NCBI GenBank assembly: GCA_965223035.1
Contig: OZ244980.1
Location: forward strand, 2,666,001 to 2,730,000
Direction: 5' to 3'
Source: CAMDPA01 sp965223035
Lineage (GTDB): Bacteria; Pseudomonadota; Alphaproteobacteria; Rhizobiales; Hyphomicrobiaceae
DNA length: 64,000 bases
The notes under the pieces were generated by a model, which was given only the letters and a program-made list of their open reading frames with translations, did no database searches and was not told the origin of the DNA. This document shows positions 6,768 to 15,319 of this stretch, in pieces. Both the position numbers and the translations under genes were made by a program. Every line of letters starts with the position of its first letter. Positions within the stretch are counted from its first letter, which is position 1.

Positions 6768-8231
6768 ATGGCGTGGTACGACCGAATTCTGGGGCGCCAA
6801 ACCCAACCGGCGCCCGCGCCCGAGGTCAAGCACGCGCCGCCCTCGCGCGAAGCGCTCGAGCAGATCGCCATCCGGCTGAAGGACATCTCCACCACAGGCC
6901 CTATGACCGATAGTCAGCGCATCGATTTCATCGAAGGCCATCCGGTCGCCTACTGGTGTGTGCGCAAAATCGCCTCCGCCGTGTCGTCGGTGCGGTGGCG
7001 TGTCGTGGATGAGAAGGGCCAACTCATCCACGACGATCCCATCAGCCAGAGGCTGAACAATCCCAATCCGCGGCAATCGCGGTCGGACCTGTTTCAAGTC
7101 GTGGCATCCTCGCTCGCGACCACTGGTAACGCCTATCTCCTGCCGGTTAACTCTGAACGGGAGGAGGGTATGCCGGTGGGAATATACGCCCTGCGTCCCG
7201 ATCGCATGGACATCAGGACCAAGGCGCGTGACACGACTCAGGTGGAATCCTACGCCTACAACACTGGCGGCGGTTCCAAAGTCTATGCGCCCGACGAGAT
7301 TTGCCATGTTCGCCACACGTGGGTGGGCAAGGACGAAAAGGGCTATGCGCCAATCGACAGCGTTTGGGAATCGGCGAAAATCTATTCGGGTTTTGTCCGC
7401 TTGGCGCGGAAGGTGTTGGAGAACTCCGGCGGCATCCCTGGCGCGTTGGTGTTTTCCGGACAGACCGAGCTATCCGAGGAGCAGCGTACGAATCTGAGGG
7501 AGCATATCCAGAGCTTTCGCCTCGACGGCGAGAAATTCGGTGAGTTGTTGTTGCTCGACGCCTTCAGCGGCAGCGTCAACTTCATCCCGCTGGCCGGCGA
7601 TCTCAACAAGCTGCAGCCGCGGGAAGGCAAGCTCGACGTCGCTCGCGAGGTGTGCCTGGCGTTCGGCGTGCCACCGCTGCTCTACACCTCCAGCTCCCTG
7701 GGACCAACCTATTCCAACTATCAAGAATCCAATCGTAGTTTTTGGGTCGACACGATCATCCCTGGCTACATCTCGAACATCGAATCGGCCCTGTCGCGAT
7801 ATTTCACCAACGCCACTGGAGCGATTGTCGAAGTGAAAGCCGATTTGAGCGCCGTGCCCGCCCTGTCCAAGGTCAATTCAGAGGCAGTGGCCAATCTGAC
7901 GCGCCTAACAGGCATCCTCGAGGTCAACGAGCAGCGCGAGCAGCTGGGCTTTGGGCCGCATCCCATGGGCAATCGGATTGTCGTGAACCCGGCTGCCATC
8001 GCGCTCGATACCCAGCTCGCGGTCTCCGATGCGAATGCTGTCTTGTCGACGCCACCCGAGCTCCTGACCGCCATCCTCGAGGCCGATCCCGCCACGCGCG
8101 AGATAATTGGCAAAGCGCTCACACTGCTGAAAGACGGTGCATCCGAAGACAGCATCAAGGCGCAATTCGCTGATCTGGCGAGCAGCGCCAAGCCCATGAG
8201 AAACGGATCAACCAATGTCGCGCCAAGCTAA
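6768..8231 (+). CDS. HK97-family phage portal protein
   Basis: A 487-residue portal protein, the ring at the capsid vertex through which DNA enters and leaves. Family landmarks are the N-terminal WYDRILGR, the segment PVAYWCVRKIASAVSSV, the NTGNAY-like turn (here TTGNAYLLPV), and the clip/stem region up to GVPPLLYTSSS...TYSNYQESNR (residues ~295-330). The ATG has AAGGA upstream. It is the first recognisable gene of the phage module; normally terminase genes come directly before it, and none is found there. Confidence 0.92.
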   Translation: MAWYDRILGRQTQPAPAPEVKHAPPSREALEQIAIRLKDISTTGPMTDSQRIDFIEGHPVAYWCVRKIASAVSSVRWRVVDEKGQLIHDDPISQRLNNPNPRQSRSDLFQVVASSLATTGNAYLLPVNSEREEGMPVGIYALRPDRMDIRTKARDTTQVESYAYNTGGGSKVYAPDEICHVRHTWVGKDEKGYAPIDSVWESAKIYSGFVRLARKVLENSGGIPGALVFSGQTELSEEQRTNLREHIQSFRLDGEKFGELLLLDAFSGSVNFIPLAGDLNKLQPREGKLDVAREVCLAFGVPPLLYTSSSLGPTYSNYQESNRSFWVDTIIPGYISNIESALSRYFTNATGAIVEVKADLSAVPALSKVNSEAVANLTRLTGILEVNEQREQLGFGPHPMGNRIVVNPAAIALDTQLAVSDANAVLSTPPELLTAILEADPATREIIGKALTLLKDGASEDSIKAQFADLASSAKPMRNGSTNVAPS

Positions 8232-8562
8232 ACAAGAACCGGCGTTGACCCGACTGCGCGCCGCGGCCGAGGCGTCGATCCGAACGGGGGCCTATGCAGC
8301 GCGTATGGCTGCCATCGGCCAACCGGATGGGGCCCCGCCCACCCATGCCGGCAAGCGGGTCGCCGGGCTTGCCGTCACGGCAGGCATCGCCAAGGAGCGA
8401 TTTGATGCCGCGCAAGCGCGCAACAATCAAGCCAGCGCCGAGACGGGCGATCACACACCTGGTGCGCAGCGCACCACGTTCACACGGGCGGACGGCACAC
8501 AAAGCGAGCCATTGACGCCCGACCAGATCGCCGCCGCCATGGCGCGACGCAAGGCCAATTAA
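8215..8562 (+). CDS. Hypothetical Ala-rich protein between portal and protease
   Basis: A 115-residue hydrophilic, Ala/Thr-rich protein with probable disordered regions and a C-terminal helix (TPDQIAAAMARRKAN). Its start overlaps the portal gene by 17 bp, so it should be translated together with it. No family is recognised. The position suggests a minor head or assembly factor. Confidence 0.6.
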   Translation: MSRQAKQEPALTRLRAAAEASIRTGAYAARMAAIGQPDGAPPTHAGKRVAGLAVTAGIAKERFDAAQARNNQASAETGDHTPGAQRTTFTRADGTQSEPLTPDQIAAAMARRKAN

Positions 8563-8644
8563 GCCGATCCCGATCAATCGACACAGATGCGAACGGCCCG
8601 CCCGGCACGCCGGAGCGGCCGTTATGTTGTGAGGTCCATTCGTA

Positions 8645-9592
8645 ATGTACATCCAAAAACTGACGCCATTTGCCAACGAGCCGTCGAAAGTTCGGGTCGA
8701 AACCCGCGGCTTTGGCGATGTGTGCGTGTTCGAAGGCTATCTGTCGCGCCCGGAAGTGGATGCCGAGAACGACCTCGTCCTGGCGGAGGCGTGGCACGGT
8801 GTCGATGCGAGCAAGACTTCCTTGCTGTGGCAGCACAAAATGGACGCGCCGATCGGAAAATGGACCGAGATCCAGACTCGCAGTGATGGCCTTTATGGCA
8901 AGGGCGAAATCAACATGGGTTTCGAGCTCGGTCGCCAGGCGGCCAGTCTCGTGCAGCACGATGCCTTGTCCGGATTGTCGGTCGGCTTCAAGTCGGACCG
9001 CTCCAGATGCGTCATCAAGGAAATGGATGTGCGCGGCAAGCGCCGCAAGGTGCGCGTCATCGGCAAGGCCGAGCTGTGGGAGTGCAGCCTGGTCAGCCGG
9101 CCATGTCTCGAAACTGCCCGCATCGCCAAGAGCGCTGAGCTTTACAACAAGCTCGCCGATGTCGGGCTATCGCAACATGAAATCGAGATGATCACCGCCC
9201 ATCGCGAGAGCGACGAAGACAAATCACTGTCAGCCGACGTGACCCTGGCGGAGTTCCAGGAGCTGATCGCCAAGGCCGACAGCCTCCGAGATTTCGAGGC
9301 CGTGCTGCGGGATGCGCGCGACATGTCTCGAAAAGAGCGGGCCGCGTTCATCGCAGCGAACAAGGCCCTGTTAGACCGATTGTTCCTCACGCGGGATGCT
9401 GCGGACGATCGCGATGCCGACATCGCGCGGGATGCCGATGCGGACAAGGCGGCCAAAGAGGCTGCCAGGACGCCCGACGCCGCCGCCAAGGCAGCGGCTG
9501 AAGCCGAAGCCAAGGCGGATGAAGAGGTCCTCGCGGCGTTGAAGGCCGCGTTTGGAACCGCCGTCGCCGACATCAAGTCTTTATCCCACTAA
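8645..9592 (+). CDS. HK97-family prohead protease
   Basis: The N-terminal ~170 residues match the herpes/HK97-type serine protease (family U35/S78): FEGYLSRPEVDAENDLV, the catalytic His in LLWQHKMDAPIGKW, and the catalytic Ser in LSGLSVGF. It matures the capsid by cutting scaffold and capsid N-termini. The protein (315 aa) is longer than a minimal protease because of a C-terminal helical, acidic and Ala-rich extension (residues ~200-315, many AKAAAEAEA-type repeats) that could act as internal scaffold. It lies 13 bp upstream of the capsid gene. Confidence 0.9.
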   Translation: MYIQKLTPFANEPSKVRVETRGFGDVCVFEGYLSRPEVDAENDLVLAEAWHGVDASKTSLLWQHKMDAPIGKWTEIQTRSDGLYGKGEINMGFELGRQAASLVQHDALSGLSVGFKSDRSRCVIKEMDVRGKRRKVRVIGKAELWECSLVSRPCLETARIAKSAELYNKLADVGLSQHEIEMITAHRESDEDKSLSADVTLAEFQELIAKADSLRDFEAVLRDARDMSRKERAAFIAANKALLDRLFLTRDAADDRDADIARDADADKAAKEAARTPDAAAKAAAEAEAKADEEVLAALKAAFGTAVADIKSLSH

Positions 9593-9605
9593 GGAGTTAC
9601 CCATC

Positions 9606-11081
9606 ATGACGGATCTGACCGTCAAGGTCGAGGAGGCGATCAAAGCCCCTCTCGACGAGTTGAAGCACGTCATCAAGTCCAACACTGAGGAATTCAATCA
9701 GACCGCCGAGAGCCTGAAGACCAAGCTCGCCAATCTGGAAACCGAAACCAAGTCATATGGCACTGAATTCGGTGACACCAAGGCCAAGGTCAGCGAGATC
9801 TCCGCCGCGCTCGCCGATCTGACCGAGCAGAACCAAAAGGCCAACGCAGCGATCGACAGATTGACCGCCGAGATCAAGGCGCCAGGCGGCGACACGCGCG
9901 ACGAGGATGCCGTCGTTAAGAGCCGGTTCGGCCGCGATGTGCGCGAATTGACACTCAAGCAACACACTGCCGAGTTCCTGCGTACCAAACATTTCGGCGA
10001 GGACGACGACGCCGACGAGTTCGACGCCACCAAGATTCCAGATGATGCGGTCGAGGCTTACCGGAAAGCGGTCAAGCTGTTCTGGAGCAAGGCCATGCGC
10101 ACCCGTGCGGCCATACCGATGGTCGAACACAGCATGACCAACGACGAGCTGAAGGCGATCGAGCCGTTGCTCATGAAAAAGAGCATCTCCACCGTCTCGC
10201 ACGGCTCGCGCTATTGGCTGACCAATGAAATGTATGGCGAGATCATCGCCTGCTACGACGAGGCGACCGATCTCAGCCGGCTGTTCAGCCAAGTCTCCAT
10301 TTCGCGTGGCGCCATCGAGGTCATGAAGGACAACGACGTCGAAAAGCGCGCGTTGTTCAAATGCGAAATCGATTGTGAGCCAGGCAAGGCGGCGGATACG
10401 CCGAGGGGGCCGGGTACGGAAGTCATTCCCACCTTCGAGCTCTATGACCGGGAGTGCATCACGCACACCATGCTCGAGGATTCCGAGATCGATTTGGAAT
10501 CCTGGCTAGTGCCACGGGTGGCCGAAGGCTTCAGCCGCGGGCGCAACGAAAAATTCATGTGGGGCAACGGCACTACCGAGCCGAAAGGGTTGTTACAACC
10601 CGGCAATCACATCGAAATGCCGTCGACCTCCATCGCGAATTCGCCGGCCGGCCAGTTCACCTGGCAACATCTGCGCATCATGCCATTTCAGTTGGCCAAA
10701 AAGTTTCAGGCGCAGGGCTCCTACATGTTCTCGCGGGATGCCCTGATGGCGCTGTTCACCATAGCCGACGGCGATGGTAAGCCGATGATCGATCAGTATC
10801 TGATGACCAGCAACGATGGCGTGATGAGGCTGTGGGGCTATCCCGTGACGCAGGTGGATCAGCTCCCGAATTATCTGAGTTCATCCGGTGTACCGGTGGT
10901 CGGCGCCAAGCCGATCGGCTTCGGCGCCTGGCACGCGGCCTATTTGGTGGTCAACCGCAAGGGCTTTTTCGTGGTCCGCGACCCCGCCTACAACCCGTGT
11001 GGTGTGACGTGGCACTTCGGCCAGCGCGTCGGTGGCGGCGTGTTGTGCGAGAACGCGTCCGTGTTCTTGCGCATCGTCTAA
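9606..11081 (+). CDS. HK97-fold major capsid protein
   Basis: A 491-residue phage capsid protein. Residues 1-~105 form a charged coiled coil (the delta/scaffold domain expected to be removed by the protease). The HK97 fold follows, with landmarks such as ISRGAIEVMKDN, SEIDLESWL...GFSRGRNEKFMWGNGTTEPKG, MSRDAL-like MFSRDALMAL, and the end WHFGQRVGGGVLCENA. ATG 9606 is preceded by AAGGAG; the open frame extends upstream into the protease gene without support. Confidence 0.92.
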   Translation: MTDLTVKVEEAIKAPLDELKHVIKSNTEEFNQTAESLKTKLANLETETKSYGTEFGDTKAKVSEISAALADLTEQNQKANAAIDRLTAEIKAPGGDTRDEDAVVKSRFGRDVRELTLKQHTAEFLRTKHFGEDDDADEFDATKIPDDAVEAYRKAVKLFWSKAMRTRAAIPMVEHSMTNDELKAIEPLLMKKSISTVSHGSRYWLTNEMYGEIIACYDEATDLSRLFSQVSISRGAIEVMKDNDVEKRALFKCEIDCEPGKAADTPRGPGTEVIPTFELYDRECITHTMLEDSEIDLESWLVPRVAEGFSRGRNEKFMWGNGTTEPKGLLQPGNHIEMPSTSIANSPAGQFTWQHLRIMPFQLAKKFQAQGSYMFSRDALMALFTIADGDGKPMIDQYLMTSNDGVMRLWGYPVTQVDQLPNYLSSSGVPVVGAKPIGFGAWHAAYLVVNRKGFFVVRDPAYNPCGVTWHFGQRVGGGVLCENASVFLRIV

Positions 11082-11114
11082 TCCGAACCCCGATCCAATT
11101 AGGAGATTGAGATC

Positions 11115-11546
11115 ATGTTTCCCGCCAATCCCGTCCGCGATCTATGGTTCGACGTCACGATCCCGGGCAACCATGGCTCACGCGACGGCAACCCTGTGTC
11201 GTTGGCGCCATTCGCAGGCCCCATCACCGTGTTGGTGACCGCCGGCAGCACGCTCAGCAAATCGGTAACCGTGACCTTTGAGGGCACGACCGAGGACCCA
11301 TCCTCTCCGGGGAACCCGTTGGCGTCCGGCTGGGCGCCTATCAAAAAGGGTGGGTTTTGCGAGGAGGAGGAGGCGCTGTCGATTGCGATTGTGCACAACG
11401 TCGATCCGTTCAAAACCGAGCGCAAGCTGATCTGTCGCGAGCTCCTGCCGTGTCCGGTGCAGTTCGTGCGTGCCAAGCTGTCGTCCACCCACGAAGCGAT
11501 CTCGGTGCACGTCATCGGCAAGGCGCGGAGGCTGGTCGAGGCCTAG
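11115..11546 (+). CDS. Putative capsid-associated beta-rich protein
   Basis: A 143-residue, mostly beta-strand sequence with alternating hydrophobic residues (ITVLVTAGSTLSKSVTVTFEG), a good start (GGAGATTGAGATC ATG), and a location 33 bp after the capsid gene. Many HK97-type phages encode a decoration or head-stabilising protein here. I do not recognise the sequence, so the role comes from position and fold impression only. Confidence 0.55.
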   Translation: MFPANPVRDLWFDVTIPGNHGSRDGNPVSLAPFAGPITVLVTAGSTLSKSVTVTFEGTTEDPSSPGNPLASGWAPIKKGGFCEEEEALSIAIVHNVDPFKTERKLICRELLPCPVQFVRAKLSSTHEAISVHVIGKARRLVEA

Positions 11547-11622
11547 TCGTGAGGACTTTTCAACCGATGTTGCAGCAAGCCCGGCCACTTGGTCGGGCTC
11601 CTTTCACCTATGGGGGACAACA

Positions 11623-12015
11623 ATGGTGGTTCGCGTGAGGATTTTATCGCCGGATGCCTTTTCGGCCTCCGGCGTCGACAGCGGCCTGATTACCTATGAA
11701 GTCGGTGAGATTTACGACCTCCACTTTTACGACGCCCAAGCCTTCATCGATCGTGGATGGGCCGAAGAGGTCCAAGTGACCGAAACCTACGTCGTCGAGC
11801 CCGCCGCCAACCCCGTCGCCGCCGCCGACCATCGGCCGGCAGACGGTCTCGATGATGCCAACGTGCCGACAGCCCAGCCGGCGGCGGATGCCGTCCCGGC
11901 AGCGGACGTCGCAGCCGATCCTCCGGCAAACGCGCCGGCAAAAAAAGACAACGGCGCGCCGGCCAAAACCAGGAAAGTTCGCCAATTCACCGCCAACAAG
12001 GAGGATAGCACATGA
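11623..12015 (+). CDS. Hypothetical structural protein with disordered Pro/Ala tail
   Basis: A 130-residue protein. Residues 1-45 look folded (VRVRILSPDAFSASGVDSG, YEVGEIYDLHFYDAQAFIDRGWAEEV), similar in outline to short phage proteins that begin with a beta segment and a helix ending in an acidic patch. Residues ~50-130 are Ala/Pro/Asp-rich and probably disordered, ending in a basic KTRKVRQF. ATG 11623 is preceded by GGGGGACAACA. Its stop overlaps the next start. Confidence 0.5.
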   Translation: MVVRVRILSPDAFSASGVDSGLITYEVGEIYDLHFYDAQAFIDRGWAEEVQVTETYVVEPAANPVAAADHRPADGLDDANVPTAQPAADAVPAADVAADPPANAPAKKDNGAPAKTRKVRQFTANKEDST

Positions 12016-12107
12016 CCTATTTTTGCTACACAAAGGCAGCCAACACGGCGAAATCGGTCGCCGCTTTCGCGCTGACCCCGTACATCGTCCAGACCAAAGC
12101 CGCTTAA
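12012..12107 (+). CDS. 31-residue peptide coupled to the upstream gene
   Basis: The start codon overlaps the previous stop (ATGA), the standard arrangement for translational coupling. The peptide (MTYFCYTKAANTAKSVA..., ending QTKAA) has a short semi-hydrophobic middle. It is too short for family assignment. The tight overlap is the main argument that it is real. Confidence 0.4.
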   Translation: MTYFCYTKAANTAKSVAAFALTPYIVQTKAA

Positions 12108-12139
12108 CGCTGGTCGTTTGACTCTCAGCGGGGGATCAC

Positions 12140-12355
12140 ATGGACGAGCAACCTTTGATCGTCGCCTTCAATGGCGACGAGCTTCAAAGCATGCGCAGCC
12201 AGCTCGGGCGCATGCCCTATGACGATGTCGTCACTCTCATCCGGTTTTTGGACAAGCGTATCGCCGATACGGTCAAGGCGCGGCGCAACATGTCCCTGCC
12301 GACCGCCGAACCCGAAGCCAATTCGACGGCTGGCGAGGGAAACCAGGCCGCTTGA
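12140..12355 (+). CDS. Small hypothetical phage protein
   Basis: A 71-residue protein with a helical middle (QSMRSQLGRMPYDDVVTLIRFLDKRIADTV, read here as separate helices). ATG 12140 has GGGGGATC upstream. Most of its coding sequence is repeated downstream by a 246-bp tandem duplication, but the second copy lacks the start. No family is recognised. Confidence 0.5.
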   Translation: MDEQPLIVAFNGDELQSMRSQLGRMPYDDVVTLIRFLDKRIADTVKARRNMSLPTAEPEANSTAGEGNQAA

Positions 12356-12653
12356 TGGATCACAGCGTCCGCGAACGCGGCGCCTCGGTGCGCAACAACA
12401 GTCCGTAGCGCCTTCAATGGCGACGAGCTTCAAAGCATGCGCAGCCAGCTCGGGCGCATGCCCTATGACGATGTCGTCACTCTCATCCGGTTTTTGGACA
12501 AGCGTATCGCCGATACGGTCAAGGCGCGGCGCAACATGTCCCTGCCGACCGCCGAACCCGAAGCCAATTCGACGGCTGGCGAGGGAAACCAGGCCGCTTG
12601 ATGGATCACAGCGTCCGCGAACGCGGCGCCTCGGTGCGCAACAACAGTCCGTA
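12163..12653 (+). repeat. 246-bp tandem duplication
   Basis: The segment 12163-12408 is repeated at 12409-12653 with no difference that I can see. The unit covers most of the 71-residue gene and the start of a following 26-residue frame. The unit length is a multiple of three. The lack of divergence implies a recent event, or a duplication created in assembly. Confidence 0.9.
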
Positions 12654-12681
12654 CTCAGGTCAAGCGTTGCTCGCGTCGTGA
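12601..12681 (+). CDS. 26-residue frame starting at an overlapping stop/start
   Basis: Its ATG overlaps the TGA of the duplicated upstream frame (TGATG). In repeat copy 1 the same frame (12355-12408) is cut to 17 residues by a TAG made at the repeat junction. It is too short to judge beyond this. Confidence 0.25.
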   Translation: MDHSVRERGASVRNNSPYSGQALLAS

Positions 12682-12709
12682 TGTCGGCTTGAGTTCTTTG
12701 GAGCAAGAG

Positions 12710-13132
12710 ATGGACCTCGATTCCGAAGCGATCGAACGCGACACGTCGTCGACGCTGCGCCGGCAGATCCTGACCCAGCTGCGCGACCACGACCAGTCGA
12801 TCGGTTCCTTGCATCGCGACATGGTCGAGATCCGCGCGACGATGAACCATATGACAACATCGATGGATGAGGTGGTCGATCAGATCAAGGGGCTGACCAA
12901 GATCGTCGCCCAACACGGTAAAACCACCATTGCCGAGATTGCCCAATGGCTGACGGTTGCGGTGCTGGCGTCCGCGCTGATCGCCGGCGTCGTGTCTGGC
13001 ATCGTTTACGTCTCCAGTGGCGCCAACGATGTCCCTCTCGCCTTGCTGAAATACCGGTTGGACCAGCTCGAGCGCAATCAATCCTACACCCGCAGCTTTG
13101 CGGCCAACGCTCTGCGCGGTGCGATCGAGTAG
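12710..13132 (+). CDS. Putative holin-like protein: coiled coil plus one membrane segment
   Basis: A 140-residue protein with an N-terminal charged helical region (residues ~1-75, heptad-like, with TMNHMTTSMDEVVDQIKG), one strong membrane segment (WLTVAVLASALIAGVVSGIVYV, residues ~84-105) and a short C-terminal tail. ATG 12710 has GGAG six bases upstream. It lies directly before the endolysin and spanin-like genes, so a holin or lysis-regulator role is likely, but no holin family is recognised. It could also be a membrane-anchored tail chaperone. Confidence 0.55.
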   Translation: MDLDSEAIERDTSSTLRRQILTQLRDHDQSIGSLHRDMVEIRATMNHMTTSMDEVVDQIKGLTKIVAQHGKTTIAEIAQWLTVAVLASALIAGVVSGIVYVSSGANDVPLALLKYRLDQLERNQSYTRSFAANALRGAIE

Positions 13133-13154
13133 GGCACCAACGGGGACGTGATCC

Positions 13155-14435
13155 ATGCTCACACTCACGCGCGAGGATCTCGCGCGGTTCCTGCCGCGTG
13201 CCCAGCCGGCATGGCTGGACGCCCTGGCCCGATTGGCCCCGGATTTGACCGCCCACTACGGCTTCACGCGTCTCGACTGGGTGCATTTTGCCGGCCAGCT
13301 CGCGGCCGAGACCAATGGTTTATCGCTCGCGTTGATGACCGAGAACATGCGGTTCACCTCGGCACGCCGCATCAAGCAGGTCTATCGCTACCGTCTCAAG
13401 CTCGCATTGCGACACGATCCGGATTTGCACGCGAAACACCGAACCATCGATCGGCTCGCCCGGCATTTGGTCGGCAAGCCCGATGACTTGGCCGACATTG
13501 TCTATGCCGGTCCCACCGGCCGCGAAGGCACCCCGCCCTACCAAGGACACAAATATATTGGCCGCGGCCCATTCCAAATCACCCACTTGAACGGCTATGC
13601 CGCCGTCGCGACCGAACTCAGACGGCAACCGGGCGGACCTGTGGTCGATCTCGTGGCGCGGCCGGAGCGGTTGTGTGAGCCCGATCTGGGTGTGCGATCG
13701 GCGTTTGCCGATTGGGCCCATAAAGGCCTGTCGCGATGGGCGCAGGCCGACGACGGCGATGCTGTTTCTGCTGCACTCAACACCGGCTCGCCAAGCAAAA
13801 TCTCGATCACCAACGGTCTCGATCGCCGGCGCCGATGGACCGCGCGCGCCAAGGCGATTTGGCCCAACGAGGTTTTTTCCGCAACACCCGGACTTCGGAT
13901 TGGAGACCAGGGTGCCAACGTCGCGATGATTCAGCTTCAGCTGCGCGAGCGCGGGTACCAAGTCGGAAAAATCGACGGCCAATTCGGCACGCTCACCCGA
14001 CGCGCGGTGGTGGCACTGCAGATCGAGCACGGTCTGCCGGCCAACGGCGTCGTCGACGATATGACACGCGAGGTCTTGATTGCCACGGGACCGGCCGACT
14101 TAGGCAAACGGGCGAAGGCGACATCGGTGCCGGGCTCCAAGCAGCAGCAAGCCGGCTCCGCCATTTCGAAAGTCGGCACCGCTGCCACCGCGGCAGGCGC
14201 CGCGGAGGCTGCTTCACAGACCGCCGGCTACTCGCTGTGGGGGACGTTCATGGACGGTCTCGGCAACATGAGCGAAGCGGTCGGTAAGGTGACGAGCGTT
14301 GGCCTGTCGCTACCCAAGCAGGTGGTGATCCTCGGTCTCGTGACGGTCATCGGCATCGCGCTCTGGCGGTACGGCGCACATATTTGGCAGGCTCGCCTGG
14401 ACAAGCACCGGGCCGGTCTCGACATCTCGAGGTAA
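13155..14435 (+). CDS. Endolysin: GH19 lysozyme-like, PG-binding and membrane anchor
   Basis: A 426-residue modular lysis enzyme. Residues ~1-215 match the GH19 chitinase/lysozyme fold: HFAGQLAAETNGL with the likely catalytic Glu, the YRYRLKL region, YIGRGPFQITHLNGYA, and ALNTGSPSK. Residues ~255-320 form a peptidoglycan-binding domain (GDQGANVAMIQLQLRERGY, IDGQFGTLTRRAVVALQ). A low-complexity linker is followed by a C-terminal membrane segment (VVILGLVTVIGIALWRYG, residues ~393-410). The C-terminal anchor is unusual for a simple endolysin and suggests tethering to the inner membrane before lysis. Confidence 0.88.
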   Translation: MLTLTREDLARFLPRAQPAWLDALARLAPDLTAHYGFTRLDWVHFAGQLAAETNGLSLALMTENMRFTSARRIKQVYRYRLKLALRHDPDLHAKHRTIDRLARHLVGKPDDLADIVYAGPTGREGTPPYQGHKYIGRGPFQITHLNGYAAVATELRRQPGGPVVDLVARPERLCEPDLGVRSAFADWAHKGLSRWAQADDGDAVSAALNTGSPSKISITNGLDRRRRWTARAKAIWPNEVFSATPGLRIGDQGANVAMIQLQLRERGYQVGKIDGQFGTLTRRAVVALQIEHGLPANGVVDDMTREVLIATGPADLGKRAKATSVPGSKQQQAGSAISKVGTAATAAGAAEAASQTAGYSLWGTFMDGLGNMSEAVGKVTSVGLSLPKQVVILGLVTVIGIALWRYGAHIWQARLDKHRAGLDISR

Positions 14436-14438
14436 CAC

Positions 14439-14837
14439 ATGCACAAGGCGCTTCTCGGCGTGCGCGATGCGGCCTATTCGGCCAAACGGCGCCTCGACGA
14501 TATTCGCATCGACCCACCGTCGTGGTCGCTGACCCAGCTGTTTTTTCTGATCGCGGCGATTTTCGTTGGCGCGATGGTTTGGCGGTGGTGGATCAGCGCG
14601 GCCTGCAATGCCGGCTGGCGCGAGCGGATCGCCGCCTCATCGGCCGCGGTTCGCGCCGAGTTGGCGAAGGGCGCCAGAAAGGTCACAGATCTCGATGCGA
14701 TCATCATCCGAACCCTGGGGGAGCAAGATGCCCAACTCAAAGTCGCCGTGGAGCAGTTGCGTGCGGCGAATGCTACGCACCCTGCTGCTGGTGACCGGTG
14801 CACTGTTGCTCGCAGCTGCCTTGGTGGGCTGCGTTAG
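14439..14837 (+). CDS. Rz-like inner-membrane spanin subunit
   Basis: A 132-residue protein starting 3 bp after the endolysin. It has a membrane segment (LTQLFFLIAAIFVGAMVWRWW, residues ~31-51) and a periplasmic helical region (AAVRAELAKGARKVTDLD, EQDAQLKVAVEQLRAA). Its 3' part is overlapped in another frame by a lipoprotein gene, the known layout of Rz/Rz1 spanins, which join the inner and outer membranes in the last step of lysis. Assignment rests on this layout, not on sequence match. Confidence 0.65.
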   Translation: MHKALLGVRDAAYSAKRRLDDIRIDPPSWSLTQLFFLIAAIFVGAMVWRWWISAACNAGWRERIAASSAAVRAELAKGARKVTDLDAIIIRTLGEQDAQLKVAVEQLRAANATHPAAGDRCTVARSCLGGLR

Positions 14838-15084
14838 CGACAACGTGGTAACGAAGGTCGCTACATTACCGCCGATCTCCAATGGCTTGATGCGCGCGTT
14901 GAAGGCGCCGCGCTGCGATCCCAGGATCGACGTCGAACACATTCCCGTCGCGCGATTGACCACATCCATCACGTGTTGGCAACGCGCCGAAACCGTCGCG
15001 AGGGCGCGTGCGCATGGGCTGCAAAAAGTGGTTCGCGCGCGTCAACGGGCGCTCGCCCGTGCCAGCGCGAAAGCGAGCCCGTAA
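14770..15084 (+). CDS. Rz1-like outer-membrane lipoprotein spanin subunit
   Basis: A 104-residue protein whose start lies inside the Rz-like gene in the +1 frame. It has a clear lipoprotein signal: MLRTLLLVTGALLLAAALVGC, where the lipobox LVGC gives Cys21 as the lipidated residue. The mature part ends in a basic helix (QKVVRARQRALARASAKA). The size is larger than most Rz1 proteins. The overlap with an inner-membrane protein after an endolysin makes spanin the best call. Confidence 0.7.
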   Translation: MLRTLLLVTGALLLAAALVGCVSDNVVTKVATLPPISNGLMRALKAPRCDPRIDVEHIPVARLTTSITCWQRAETVARARAHGLQKVVRARQRALARASAKASP

Positions 15085-15095
15085 AGGAGACCAAC

Positions 15096-15287
15096 ATGGC
15101 CTGTGGCACATGCGGCGGCGGGCGGTCGTTCAGCCCGCGCCAAGGGACCAAGCGGCCGCGCATGGCCACGCCGGTCAGCACACAACAGCGTAGCGTTTCC
15201 CCCGGTCAATCGGTGGCGACAAATCCCAACAAAATCGACACGACCAAACCGTCGGCGCCGGTGGTCAATAAGCGCAAACAGATTTGA
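15096..15287 (+). CDS. Small CxxC protein
   Basis: A 63-residue protein starting MACGTCGGG, a CxxC that may bind a metal, followed by a Pro/Ser/Lys-rich, probably disordered sequence. The start has AAAGGAG at good spacing. Similar tiny CxxC proteins occur in phage structural modules, but I cannot give a role. Confidence 0.55.
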   Translation: MACGTCGGGRSFSPRQGTKRPRMATPVSTQQRSVSPGQSVATNPNKIDTTKPSAPVVNKRKQI

Positions 15288-15319
15288 TCCAGCGCTCTCT
15301 CAGGTGTTCCGAGGTAACC

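Noticed and set aside
12125..13168. 347-residue minus-strand protein with internal repeat
   Set aside because: It is the antisense of the tandem duplication and of the holin-like gene; its repeat is only the DNA repeat read backwards.
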